Positions 24,944 to 34,076 of a stretch of 44,203 nucleotides of DNA are shown here, in pieces. The stretch is from a virus. Under the pieces are notes generated by a model, which was not told the origin of the DNA, did not search any database, and saw nothing but the letters and a program-made list of their open reading frames with translations. Location: positions 1-44,203 of IMG/VR virus record IMGVR_UViG_3300030388_001677; one strand, 5' to 3'. A program made the translations under genes and the position numbers. The stretch's first letter is position 1. Each line of letters begins with the position of its first letter.

Positions 24944-27900
24944 TTAACAAGTTCCTTGTTGTATTACTATTCCTGCAGAATTTACTTGTATCCATCCTGA
25001 AGTATATTTATAAAAACCAATTTGTAAAATATTAGTAGGATCACAAGTTGAACCACTATAAACTAAACTACCTACAACTGGATATGTAGTTGTTGGATTT
25101 GTATTTAAAAAATAGAAAGTCTGATTTAATGGTTGTCCACATGCGGTAGTTGCTGTTGACTGTACTCTACTGGATTGCCATGAAGTACAAACAAAAGTAC
25201 AATCACAACATGCATCTGTTCCAGAATCTACATCAAAACATAATTGTTGTGCTGTAGTAGTTCTAAAATCATATATTACATATAAATATGTATTAGATAA
25301 AGGTAAAGTAAATGCTGGAGTAGTAGAAGGAGTTATTGTTCCTCTAAAAATATTTGGCGCTGGAGACGTAATTAAACCTGCTGGTATTATATTAGTAGCA
25401 GCCGCTAACAAAGCTGGTATTCCAGTTGTTACGTTAGTAGTATTTGCATACGCAAACGAAGAAGATAAATACCTTAAAGTATAAGGTAATGAATTAACAT
25501 CAAAATTATCTGTACCAATTTTATTTGTTCCAATAAAGAAATCTACTCCATCATAAGGAAATACTCCTAAAGAACGTACACCTGATTGTAAATCAAATAA
25601 AGAAGCTATCGTTGAATTACTTCCTAATTCTACACTTGTACTTGCAATAGGACTTACGTGAGTTGCAGTATTCCATCCATATTCTGCGTGAATAAATTGA
25701 CCAGCATCAACATTTGAATTTAAGACAACTTGTATTATTTTTATATTTTCTTCAGTTGGACAGTTTCCTACTAAAGAATAAGATGCTGCATTTGTTGGAG
25801 TTACTGTTATTGTTGCTTTAGTAGGTGAATTTAATGATTTATTAAATGTATAATTACCAGTAGTATTAGTTATAGTAACAGGAGTTCCTGTTATACCATT
25901 CCAAACTCCAGACACCACTACAGTTCCAGTTACTGTTAAAGTTACTGTTGTAGTAGAATCTATAATTTGCCCAAAATCTATAACAAAATCTTTTGCAATT
26001 GTTTTATTATTAAATTCTAAAGTTGTTCCACATGGTATTGGTGGCACAGGAAACGGTACTGGAATATCATTTGTGTTTAAAACATATTCATCCATATAAG
26101 GATCAAATGCTCCTAATTTTTGCGTGGTAAGTTGTGTTATAAATTGATCTCTAAACCATGAACGCATTCCTTGTTCTGAAATAACAGTTAATGCAGTGTT
26201 GTTACGATCTGTACCTTTTAATTGTAACACAGCTAAACGCTTAGTATCAGTAAAAAACATATGAAAACCATGTGCTACAAAACTTTCTGGATTAAAACTT
26301 ATACCATATTCTTCAATACGAGCTATTTGTGTTCCTAAAATTTGTGGAACGGATATAATAGAACCTCCACCTACAGCATCAGTAATAACATTTTTACCTG
26401 CAATAACATAAGATATTCTATCTTCTTGCAAAACTAAAATATCTGTTTCTCTTGGATGCATTTTCATAATAGGTCCAAAAGAACTTTCTAATACTTTAAA
26501 ATTAGCTAAACCTAAATTAAATTCATTTAAATTATTTACACCTGAATTACTGCTATACACACCACTGTATGTCATTTCATTAAATCTATCTGCTTCTGAA
26601 TAATCTGTGTTACTTGCACCTAATGCACGTTGACCCATAACTACACTTTTAGCAGCTAATAAATCTTTTATTTTATAACTTTCTACACCATTTCCAAAAG
26701 TATAAACATCCATAAAATCTAAAGTTATAAACGCATCAGTATTTGCTGTTTGTTTAATGTCTCCTGGTTTTCCGTTAATTTGATGGAATCCTCCTTCTAT
26801 TTCAAAATCTTCAGAAGCATCATAAAATATTTCAGTATTTGCTGCAGCTGGTTCTGTTTCAAAAACCATTAAATTATTAGCTCTTGTAATTACAATTTCT
26901 ATTTCACAAAAAGCATCGGAATCTTTTGCAGGCCATTGATGTCTACATCCTTTAATGCCTGGTTTAATAGCTAAATATAATGGTTCAGTTAAATTAATTG
27001 TTCCATTATAATTTTGTTGCCAAAATTGCCATCTTGCACTATCATCAACACAAGTTACATTTGAAGCTGAAGTTGCAATATCAGTGACAAATACTGAGTC
27101 TCCTGTATTTCCTTCAGTAATTACACCTGTATTAGGATCTATATTATCTCCTACAAACCACTCATAAAGATTACCATAAGTTCCAGAAGAAACAAATTGT
27201 TTTTCAAATTCGTATCTTTTTCCATTACATCCACAACACCTGTCTTGTCGACCATATATTGCTTTTATGTAAATTATACTTCCAGCTGGAATATTGTAAA
27301 CATTATAAGTAGTAGGATTTACAGTAGTATTAGAGGTAAAAGCAGGATAGTTAGCTTGAACCGTACAACGATTCTCTGAATCAGACCTGTCTTTTATTTC
27401 ACCTTCTTCTATTACTGCATCATCAAGAACAGCTACATTAAAGTTTTGAGCTTTAATAATCATATATAAACCAGGAAGTTGAAAAGTATCTTCTCCTAAT
27501 TCGTTAGTTGTAGCTAAAAAGTTTTCAGCTTCTGCTACTACATCTAAAATCTCACATTCAACTATAGTTTCTATTGGACCACTTACATCTCTTTTAACAA
27601 AAAGAGTTTGTCCTTTAGTTACTTTGTTTTGATTATCTCCTTCTAATTTAAAATATATATTATTGTTACTTGGACGAACATAAAAAAAGTTAGAGTAAAT
27701 AGTTTCATAACCTGCTTTACTTGGTTTAACCACAAACTTATAACGAGTTGCCCAAGAGGGGGGAAAACTTGATATAGTTACTTGTATTTCATTTTTAGAA
27801 ATAGAAGCACTTGCAGGTACATAAACAGTATTATATTCAGAAACTAAAACTGTTGATGCTCTTGCAAAGTCATCCATATAAACTAAGCCAGTTTCATAAT

Positions 27901-29674
27901 CTCTATTGCTATGTAATGAACCAGTATCAAATGTAGATGTGAAATTACCTGTAGCAAGTTCAACTCTAAAATACTCCCACAAATTAGTTGTAACACCATT
28001 TGTAATATCTTGAAATTGCATAGCAATTGGTTGAAAAGAAATAATGTTTGAACCAGGAGTTGTAACATATCTAAACCCTTGTTGAGCCGTAGCATTTGTT
28101 ATACTACTATTAAATTTAGTCCAATTAGCACAATTAGTAGGGACACTTAACGCACAATTAAATGTGTCAGTTAAAGATGAACCTTGAGCACATGTAGCTA
28201 TTGGTTGAAAATTACTATTTAATACAGTACCTATTCTTGAAGCAAATTCTGGGCTTGAAGCCATATCATATACTGAAGAAAAATCAGTTGGTAATCTAAA
28301 AGAAAAAGACACAGTCGCATCTCCATTACTAAAAGTTGGTAAATAACAAGGTGTTGTTGTCGTCCCATTAATTTGATCACGAGTTAATCTAATGTCAAAA
28401 CTTATAGTAGAATCTTTTTTTAATTTAGTTGCTATATCTGTTAAATCAAACGAAGCTAAAGAATTAATTACTGTTACAGATGTTCCAGATAATGTATAAT
28501 CTATACCAGTTGAAAGTGTGGCATTTTCTAAAGACTGCGCATCTACTAAAATTGATTTTAAAGAAGTTTGATAGTTAATAGCAATTTTACTTTCAGTGCT
28601 ATTAGTAATGTTATATTGATCAACATAATTTCCATACATTAATCTATTTCCTTGTATTATTTGAGCTTTAGCTGTACGAGGTACATTATCATATAATCTT
28701 AATAATTCATCCGAACCAATAACATTATATATTTTACTGTTATTAAATACATAAGTTTGAACACTATTATTAGCCCATCCATAATCTGATTTATCAAATT
28801 TTTCTATAACAAAAATAGTGTTACTATTAGAATCTTTATATAATAAATCTACTTGTTTAACTTGTCTTGGTCCAGTGTTAAAACTAACTCTTACAGAGTT
28901 ATATTCATTAACCATACCAGCATTGTTGTAATTGTTGGTATCAAAACGAAAAGCTCCTGGTTGAAAAGCAGCTAATGAGAATAATGATGTAGCACTATAT
29001 TCGTTATCTTCATAACGAAATCTATATGCAAAAGACAAAAACCTGTTTTCAATATAATTTTCATCTCCTGGTGATTGTAGTAATTCTAATGTAGGAGCAC
29101 TTAACTCTAAACCTGAATATCCTGGTGGTTTTAATATAACATTTAAATCTTCTACAGTTACATTATCACTATATGGATTTGTTGTGTTAGGGTCTAAGTA
29201 ATTTCGAGTAACATTTATTTTTCTTGGAGGATTTAAATCATCTGTCCAAAATAATAAATCATCTATTAAACTAACACCAGTTATTAAATAAGAAGTGTTA
29301 AAATTTAACACAGATGTTGATGCCACATGTATTGTAACACCAGTACTAATTGTGTTATAAGAAATAATAGCATCTAATGTGCCTCCACCTACAGCTGAAT
29401 TGGATGGGTCATGAACAAACCAATATATAGTCTCGTGAATCCCATCTTCTAACGCTCCAATAGTTATAGCATTTGTTGAAAAAGTTACATTATTCCATTT
29501 TATAGTAGTAAGTTGCTCATTACCTCTTGAATTCTCAACAGCACCCACTTCTGTGGTTTCTGTAGAACCTAAACGTACATTAAGTGCATCAATATACTCG
29601 CCAGGAGGAAGAAGTCTTTCATCTATAGACTTATTCATCCTACCTTTAATAAAATTAGTAGTTACTATACCCAT
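24944..29674 (-). CDS. Tail hub / stabilization protein (P22 gp10-like)
   Basis: 1,576 residues. The N-terminus (FIKGRMNKSIDERLLPPGEY, then IDALNVRLGSTE and GAVENSRGN) is the recognisable start of tail-hub or stabilization proteins of crAss-like and P22 gp10-like families. The middle is beta-rich, with a Cys cluster CCGCNGK and a conserved-looking block HPRETDILVLQEDRISYVIA. The last 70 residues form the Cys-bounded module shared with other virion proteins (PVVGSLVYS...). It would close the tail tube below the ring proteins encoded just upstream. Confidence 0.75.
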   Translation of the reverse strand: MGIVTTNFIKGRMNKSIDERLLPPGEYIDALNVRLGSTETTEVGAVENSRGNEQLTTIKWNNVTFSTNAITIGALEDGIHETIYWFVHDPSNSAVGGGTLDAIISYNTISTGVTIHVASTSVLNFNTSYLITGVSLIDDLLFWTDDLNPPRKINVTRNYLDPNTTNPYSDNVTVEDLNVILKPPGYSGLELSAPTLELLQSPGDENYIENRFLSFAYRFRYEDNEYSATSLFSLAAFQPGAFRFDTNNYNNAGMVNEYNSVRVSFNTGPRQVKQVDLLYKDSNSNTIFVIEKFDKSDYGWANNSVQTYVFNNSKIYNVIGSDELLRLYDNVPRTAKAQIIQGNRLMYGNYVDQYNITNSTESKIAINYQTSLKSILVDAQSLENATLSTGIDYTLSGTSVTVINSLASFDLTDIATKLKKDSTISFDIRLTRDQINGTTTTPCYLPTFSNGDATVSFSFRLPTDFSSVYDMASSPEFASRIGTVLNSNFQPIATCAQGSSLTDTFNCALSVPTNCANWTKFNSSITNATAQQGFRYVTTPGSNIISFQPIAMQFQDITNGVTTNLWEYFRVELATGNFTSTFDTGSLHSNRDYETGLVYMDDFARASTVLVSEYNTVYVPASASISKNEIQVTISSFPPSWATRYKFVVKPSKAGYETIYSNFFYVRPSNNNIYFKLEGDNQNKVTKGQTLFVKRDVSGPIETIVECEILDVVAEAENFLATTNELGEDTFQLPGLYMIIKAQNFNVAVLDDAVIEEGEIKDRSDSENRCTVQANYPAFTSNTTVNPTTYNVYNIPAGSIIYIKAIYGRQDRCCGCNGKRYEFEKQFVSSGTYGNLYEWFVGDNIDPNTGVITEGNTGDSVFVTDIATSASNVTCVDDSARWQFWQQNYNGTINLTEPLYLAIKPGIKGCRHQWPAKDSDAFCEIEIVITRANNLMVFETEPAAANTEIFYDASEDFEIEGGFHQINGKPGDIKQTANTDAFITLDFMDVYTFGNGVESYKIKDLLAAKSVVMGQRALGASNTDYSEADRFNEMTYSGVYSSNSGVNNLNEFNLGLANFKVLESSFGPIMKMHPRETDILVLQEDRISYVIAGKNVITDAVGGGSIISVPQILGTQIARIEEYGISFNPESFVAHGFHMFFTDTKRLAVLQLKGTDRNNTALTVISEQGMRSWFRDQFITQLTTQKLGAFDPYMDEYVLNTNDIPVPFPVPPIPCGTTLEFNNKTIAKDFVIDFGQIIDSTTTVTLTVTGTVVVSGVWNGITGTPVTITNTTGNYTFNKSLNSPTKATITVTPTNAASYSLVGNCPTEENIKIIQVVLNSNVDAGQFIHAEYGWNTATHVSPIASTSVELGSNSTIASLFDLQSGVRSLGVFPYDGVDFFIGTNKIGTDNFDVNSLPYTLRYLSSSFAYANTTNVTTGIPALLAAATNIIPAGLITSPAPNIFRGTITPSTTPAFTLPLSNTYLYVIYDFRTTTAQQLCFDVDSGTDACCDCTFVCTSWQSSRVQSTATTACGQPLNQTFYFLNTNPTTTYPVVGSLVYSGSTCDPTNILQIGFYKYTSGWIQVNSAGIVIQQGTC

Positions 29675-29675
29675 A

Positions 29676-30590
29676 TTATTTTATCCATTTATTCTGACCT
29701 CTTAAATTTTGTAAGAGTCTGCCAGGATGTATATTACTTAATCTTATTTTTGCATTTCGTAACAAAGACGATTTGTCTTTTCTTGCTCTATTTACAATAT
29801 ATTCCTGAACACCAAGTCTTGCGTTTAAAAGAGAATACCTAATATAAGCATAAATGTATTCTTCAAATAATTTATTTACACTAACTTGAGAATCATCACC
29901 ATTTTCCATACCATCAGAAACATATTCTAATACTATCGATTCTGCTTGTGCGGCTGAACTAAAATTAATTACACCTGCTTTTTTGTCTATTGTAAAAGTA
30001 GGATTAATATTTGCTGTTTCTGTATTTAATCCAAAACGTGCTCCTATAGCATAATCAAAATACCAACACCCATCTAAATTATAACCTTGTTGATTATTAA
30101 AAGGACTGTTGTCATTTAAATAAATGCCAGCCGTTGCTCTACTTAAATCTACTTCTGAATCTTGAGGACTTAAAGCGTTTCCATCTTGATCAAATAATAC
30201 ATTGGAATTATTATCTTGCAAATATGCAGATGACCAATTAGTATGAATGTTTTCTGATAAAGGATATAATATACCACCTTTGTAACAAGAAATTCTTACC
30301 CAATTTACAAAATCAGAAGGTAATACATATCTGTATGAATTATCTAAATCAAGTTGCAATATTTTAATTTCTTTCATTGCATCATAATTCAATTCTTGAA
30401 TTCCTCTTTTTGCATGAAATAAAACTTGGTATCTACTAAGATTGTTTATTATTTCGTGATTACCTTGATACATCAACATAAAATTATTTACTATTTCTTG
30501 TAAAGATGTATATTGATATGAGCCCCAATTTGAATCTGTTGGAACAGTACCATTATTTTCGTAATATTGATATTGAGATATATATGCCAT
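29676..30590 (-). CDS. Head-tail connector/ring protein
   Basis: 304 residues. The sequence FHAKRGIQELNYDAMKEIK (about 59-77), then YRYVLPSDFVNWVRIS and a C-terminal helix bundle ending in RPGR-like HPGRLL, matches from memory a ring/connector family (tail tubular protein A or gp4-type role) present in crAss-like and many marine Bacteroidetes podoviruses. It starts 1 nt after the stop of the second connector-type gene and is followed 1 nt later by the hub protein. Part of the tail-assembly operon. Confidence 0.65.
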   Translation of the reverse strand: MAYISQYQYYENNGTVPTDSNWGSYQYTSLQEIVNNFMLMYQGNHEIINNLSRYQVLFHAKRGIQELNYDAMKEIKILQLDLDNSYRYVLPSDFVNWVRISCYKGGILYPLSENIHTNWSSAYLQDNNSNVLFDQDGNALSPQDSEVDLSRATAGIYLNDNSPFNNQQGYNLDGCWYFDYAIGARFGLNTETANINPTFTIDKKAGVINFSSAAQAESIVLEYVSDGMENGDDSQVSVNKLFEEYIYAYIRYSLLNARLGVQEYIVNRARKDKSSLLRNAKIRLSNIHPGRLLQNLRGQNKWIK

Positions 30591-30591
30591 G

Positions 30592-31524
30592 TTATGATGA
30601 TTCTTGTGTTTCGTTTATTTCTTCTTGTTGCCCAAACTTATAGACATCAGCTTCTCTAATTTCTATACCTACATATTGACAGATTTTAGCAATTAAAAGT
30701 GGCTCGTCTGATAAAGGTAATTCAAAATCTTGAAAACTTGTTGAAGTTGGATCAAACAATGGTTCTCCAGATTGTAAAGAAATAAATGTCCATTGTGGTG
30801 TTAAAGGATATCTTACATATTGTGTTTGTATAGCTCCTCCTTGTATAATTGTGTTTGGATATACCGTAATAGTATTAAGATCCAACACATACGCTGGAAA
30901 CTGTGTTGTGGGAGCTGTTAAATTAGAACTTGTAAGTAAAAATATTTTATTTTGATTTACCCTTTCTACTTCTGTAATATTATTATTGTCATATATGCTA
31001 TAGTTTTCAGCTATAGCAAAAACATTATTACTTACTACTAAAACATTATTATTAGTTATAGCCGTAATATATGCAAAAGTATTATCTGATGTATTAGTTA
31101 TTACATTTCCTACTTGAACTGTTGTAGTAAAATTAGCATTTACATCTGTTAAAGTATTTGCTGCCGCAGCTGTTGTTGTTCCACTGGCCTTTAATGTAGG
31201 ATAGTAAAATATTTTGTTTATTAAATAATAATCAACTGGTAAATTATATAAATTAGATAAACCAACATTAGGTTGTGCTAAATAAGATGTAATTGAAAAA
31301 CTATCAATTACTTCAACTAAACCTTTTACAATGTCTGCATATCCAGTTCCTGAAGTACGATTGTTTTCTCGGTTTATCCAACTGTTGTATTGATAAAAAT
31401 AATCTTCATAAATGTCAAGTTGAGCCTGCTTACAATATAGATTAAAATCTTGAGGTGATATATATCCATAATTGTTTTTATTGGCTATAGCTAAGACTGT
31501 ATTACGTACATCGTTAATAGGCAT
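30592..31524 (-). CDS. Connector/ring protein with inserted beta module
   Basis: 310 residues. The helical N-terminus (NKNNYGYISPQDFNLYCKQA, 15-34) and the C-terminal part (PLLIAKICQYVGIEIREADV) match connector-type proteins. A beta module (NTLTDVNANF...VGNVITNTSDN...YITAI) is inserted at about 118-178. The same module occurs twice in the neighbouring 283-residue protein, so the insertion probably moved within this cluster. The start lies 17 nt downstream of a TATCTTTG box, and this gene begins a new transcription unit. Confidence 0.65.
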   Translation of the reverse strand: MPINDVRNTVLAIANKNNYGYISPQDFNLYCKQAQLDIYEDYFYQYNSWINRENNRTSGTGYADIVKGLVEVIDSFSITSYLAQPNVGLSNLYNLPVDYYLINKIFYYPTLKASGTTTAAAANTLTDVNANFTTTVQVGNVITNTSDNTFAYITAITNNNVLVVSNNVFAIAENYSIYDNNNITEVERVNQNKIFLLTSSNLTAPTTQFPAYVLDLNTITVYPNTIIQGGAIQTQYVRYPLTPQWTFISLQSGEPLFDPTSTSFQDFELPLSDEPLLIAKICQYVGIEIREADVYKFGQQEEINETQESS

Positions 31525-31540
31525 AATAAAATATTTATAA

Positions 31541-31548
31541 CAAAGATA
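31541..31548 (-). promoter_or_regulatory. Candidate -7 promoter box for the tail operon
   Basis: The minus strand reads TATCTTTG, 16 nt before the start of the 310-residue connector gene and directly after the T-run of the preceding terminator. Confidence 0.5.
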
Positions 31549-31586
31549 ACAAAAAAAAAGAGGCTACTTTTATTTAGTAGCCTCTT
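31549..31586 (-). terminator. Rho-independent terminator
   Basis: Read on the minus strand, AAGAGGCTAC pairs with GTAGCCTCTT (31577-31586 with 31558-31567) around a 9-nt loop, followed by nine T residues. It lies 23 nt after the stop of the 283-residue protein. Confidence 0.88.
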
Positions 31587-31609
31587 CTTTAAGTTAGTAA
31601 ATTTTACTT

Positions 31610-32449
31610 CTAAAAAACTCTCAATATAAAATATTCTCTGCCGCCTAACCATGTAGCGTTAGTCGATGAATCATAAGTATTTAAAGGCGGAACAAAATCT
31701 ACTGATATATCAGACCATGGTTGTTGATACGCTGAAACAGCTGCATCTTGTATTCCAGATTGAAAATAAAAGTTTTTTGTTTGATCTATAGCTCCTGTGT
31801 CAGATAAAGCATATGTAATAGTGTTAAAATCACTTGATTCTACATCATATTGAATTTTTGCAAATCCTCCAGACGTAACTGCTGGTATTGGACCTACATT
31901 ACTTAGATTTGATGTTCTTACTAATTCTTCAAAATTATCAGGTTTTACTCTACTTACAATATAAGTTTCGTTATTAGTGAACACATCATCTAATACACCA
32001 AGTTTAGTAACTGACACTGAAGTAACTGAAGTTACTACACCATCAATAATGTTAGTAATTGAATCTCCTATTTGTACACCTGCTGAAACAAAATCAACTC
32101 CTGAAGTATCAACTAAAAATTTAGCTTCAGTACTTGAGGTAGTTCCATATTGTAATACAGTTTTTTCTGGCATATAAATATAATATGCTGCTGCTGCAGG
32201 CACACCAGTTCCTTGTGCCGCTGTTGGTCCTATAGCAGTTAAAGCTAAAACGGTATCTGAAGTGATTGCAGTTACAATATACATTTGTCCTCCTGTTGCT
32301 GTTGCTGTTGTTCTATCATGAACAATAGCGTTTATCAATACTCTTTGAGTAAAGGCAGCGCCTGTGTCTGTAAGAGTCACCCCTACTGGTGTTGTTGCTG
32401 TCCCTGATAAGACAACTTTTAATACTGGTACTTTTATAAATTTTTCCAT
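31610..32449 (-). CDS. Virion protein with shared N-terminal tag and two beta modules
   Basis: 279 residues from the ATG that gives MEKFIKVPV. An ATG four codons earlier overlaps the preceding stop, but the shared tag with the two upstream genes favours the later one. Two beta modules follow: about 14-90 (VTLTDTGAAF...YIVTAITSDT...YYIY) and 100-168 (FLVDTSGVDF...VQIGDSITN...ETYIV). The rest is mixed. It is the last gene of the head unit, before a strong terminator. A capsid decoration or head-fibre role is likely from position; not proven. Confidence 0.6.
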   Translation of the reverse strand: MEKFIKVPVLKVVLSGTATTPVGVTLTDTGAAFTQRVLINAIVHDRTTATATGGQMYIVTAITSDTVLALTAIGPTAAQGTGVPAAAAYYIYMPEKTVLQYGTTSSTEAKFLVDTSGVDFVSAGVQIGDSITNIIDGVVTSVTSVSVTKLGVLDDVFTNNETYIVSRVKPDNFEELVRTSNLSNVGPIPAVTSGGFAKIQYDVESSDFNTITYALSDTGAIDQTKNFYFQSGIQDAAVSAYQQPWSDISVDFVPPLNTYDSSTNATWLGGREYFILRVF

Positions 32450-32460
32450 TTCTATATTCA

Positions 32461-32808
32461 TTATGCTATTGCTATTGCACTTAGCGGATTAATAATTACT
32501 TCAACAACTGCAGGGTATACGACAGGTGGTGTAGATGATCCTTTAGGGTCATGCTTAACCGATACTTCTGTCCATCCTGATGTAAGAGCACTTTCAATTG
32601 CTTTTGTTATTGAAACTTGAAGAGCTGGAGTTGCGACTGCTGATGCAGCTGGCCACGTTAACGTAATAGTTTTTCCTCCTAAATATTTGATTGAAACCGA
32701 TGTTGTTGTTGGTTGACCTATAAGACTTATTCCAGTTATAGATACTAATTGTGATTGACTATTTGTCCCATTAGCATCTAATACTGGGATACTTAAAAAT
32801 TTTTCCAT
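32461..32808 (-). CDS. Small virion protein, tag-sharing paralogue
   Basis: 115 residues beginning MEKFLSIPVLD. The arrangement IKYLGGKTITLTWPAAS, then a helix (VSITKAIESALTSGW) and terminal strands parallels the adjacent 101-residue protein (SYGSGKVITITHAT, FLQDKIVSALQTDW). The pair are clear paralogues with weak identity. Probable capsid decoration protein or a beta-rich linker. Ends exactly where the 283-residue gene begins. Confidence 0.65.
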   Translation of the reverse strand: MEKFLSIPVLDANGTNSQSQLVSITGISLIGQPTTTSVSIKYLGGKTITLTWPAASAVATPALQVSITKAIESALTSGWTEVSVKHDPKGSSTPPVVYPAVVEVIINPLSAIAIA

Positions 32809-33156
32809 AATAATAATGTTTTATGTTTTAATAATAATGTTATGATAATACGATGTTTGATACTGCATAAACAGGAACTGAAATTAACGCTGGTTGTTTC
32901 CAATCTGTTTGTAATGCCGAAACTATTTTGTCTTGTAAAAAAGATCTAAATTGTGTTCCTGAATTTGTTCCTGAAGCTGCACCTACTGTAGCGTGAGTAA
33001 TTGTAATTACTTTTCCACTTCCGTAAGATATAACTGTTGATGTAGGTGCTGCTGCTGCTGCGCCAACTTCAATAAGTTTTATATCATTACAAGGAACTAA
33101 GCTGTTTTGTTTTCCAGTTACTGGAATACTTAAAAATTTTTGCATAATAATAATAA
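32786..33156. repeat. Duplicated start region of tandem paralogues
   Basis: About 30 bp at 32786-32818 recur with few changes at 33123-33156. They cover the first codons of the two paralogous genes and their AATAATAAT-type leaders. The core shared string is ATACTTAAAAATTTTT on the plus strand. Confidence 0.75.
32840..33145 (-). CDS. Small virion protein, tag-sharing paralogue
   Basis: 101 residues starting MQKFLSIPV. It has Ala/Gly-rich beta strands around 30-60 and a helix FLQDKIVSALQTDW. It is a paralogue of the next gene (115 residues). It heads a short unit of three tagged genes bounded by a terminator-promoter module upstream and a terminator downstream. Strong late expression as a decoration protein would fit; this is inference. 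Confidence 0.65.
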   Translation of the reverse strand: MQKFLSIPVTGKQNSLVPCNDIKLIEVGAAAAAPTSTVISYGSGKVITITHATVGAASGTNSGTQFRSFLQDKIVSALQTDWKQPALISVPVYAVSNIVLS

Positions 33157-33175
33157 TTTATGTGTTAATAAGACA

Positions 33176-33183
33176 CAAAGATA
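33176..33183 (-). promoter_or_regulatory. Candidate -7 promoter box
   Basis: Minus-strand TATCTTTG, 30 nt before the start of the 101-residue gene, and directly after the T-run of the terminator at 33184-33212. Confidence 0.5.
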
Positions 33184-33212
33184 CAAAAAAAAACTACCTT
33201 TTTTGGAGGTAG
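33184..33212 (-). terminator. Rho-independent terminator
   Basis: CTACCT (minus strand, 33207-33212) pairs with AGGTAG (33194-33199), followed on the minus strand by a long T-run. It lies 28 nt past the stop of the 252-residue head protein. Confidence 0.82.
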
Positions 33213-33240
33213 CTTTTAAATTAGTTGTATGTAAATAATA

Positions 33241-33999
33241 CTATTGGTCTTCAGTTTTTAATCGTTTCTCTAAAGCTTTAAAAGTTTCAATTCCATCATC
33301 CGATTGAAAGTAAGAAGATATAATAAATATTGGTTCTTCTCCAAAAGGAATAGTTAACATTTTCTTTTTGTTTTTAGGTAAACTAAAATAAACATCTTTG
33401 TTATTATTTCTATAACTTAAATATCCAGCATTAAAAAATTTAAACACTTTGTCTTGTAAATCCAACATAGGATCATTTAATGAATCCATAAAATCAATTG
33501 GTTCTTGTTTAGCATACAATAATATGTCTCTTTTAATTTCTGTTGTAGACATTTTATCTACATCACCACCTAAAAGAACACGTGCTATTGTAATTAACTT
33601 TTCTGTTTTTAAACCTTTAGCTATAATTTGTGCTTCTAATTCCATTTCTACAATTGATAGTTCTTCAGCTGCATCACGTTCTTGATTTATTTCTTCATAT
33701 AGATTTCCGTTTTGTGGATGAATATTTAAAAATTTCTGTAGAACTTGATTTTGTTTAGGAACAAATAAAATACCATCTTCGAACACTATAGGTTCTAAAA
33801 TTGCATTTCCATCTTGTTCATCTTCAAAAGGTGACTTTTGATTTCGCGCATAACGTAAGGCACGATTAGTTCCTTGTTCTTCGTCAAAATGTAATAAAGG
33901 AAATCTGTTTGAGTTTCGAGAGGCTAACATAAAAGATAATGGAGCGCTTTCTCTTGTAAGTCTGTAGAATTTATCTACAAATTTTGATTGTTTTTTCAT
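33241..33999 (-). CDS. Head-associated protein of unknown role
   Basis: 252 residues, mixed alpha/beta. A basic start (MKKQSKFVDKFYRLTRESAP) and a helical centre with YEEINQERDAAEELSIVEME near 101-120. It resembles a conserved gene of unknown function following the major capsid protein in related Bacteroidetes phages (memory, not checked). It has its own flanking terminators, so it may be transcribed separately. Could be a head-completion or auxiliary capsid protein. Confidence 0.55.
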   Translation of the reverse strand: MKKQSKFVDKFYRLTRESAPLSFMLASRNSNRFPLLHFDEEQGTNRALRYARNQKSPFEDEQDGNAILEPIVFEDGILFVPKQNQVLQKFLNIHPQNGNLYEEINQERDAAEELSIVEMELEAQIIAKGLKTEKLITIARVLLGGDVDKMSTTEIKRDILLYAKQEPIDFMDSLNDPMLDLQDKVFKFFNAGYLSYRNNNKDVYFSLPKNKKKMLTIPFGEEPIFIISSYFQSDDGIETFKALEKRLKTEDQ

Positions 34000-34023
34000 T
34001 ATAATATAATTTAATTTGATTTA

Positions 34024-34060
34024 TAAAAAATAATTACCCTCATCATTATAATGAGGGTAA
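34024..34060 (-). terminator. Rho-independent terminator after the major capsid gene
   Basis: Perfect 10-bp stem, TTACCCTCAT on the minus strand (34051-34060) with ATGAGGGTAA (34034-34043), a 7-nt loop and a T-rich tract downstream. It starts 17 nt after the capsid stop. Confidence 0.88.
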
Positions 34061-34076
34061 ATATTACTACTACTTA

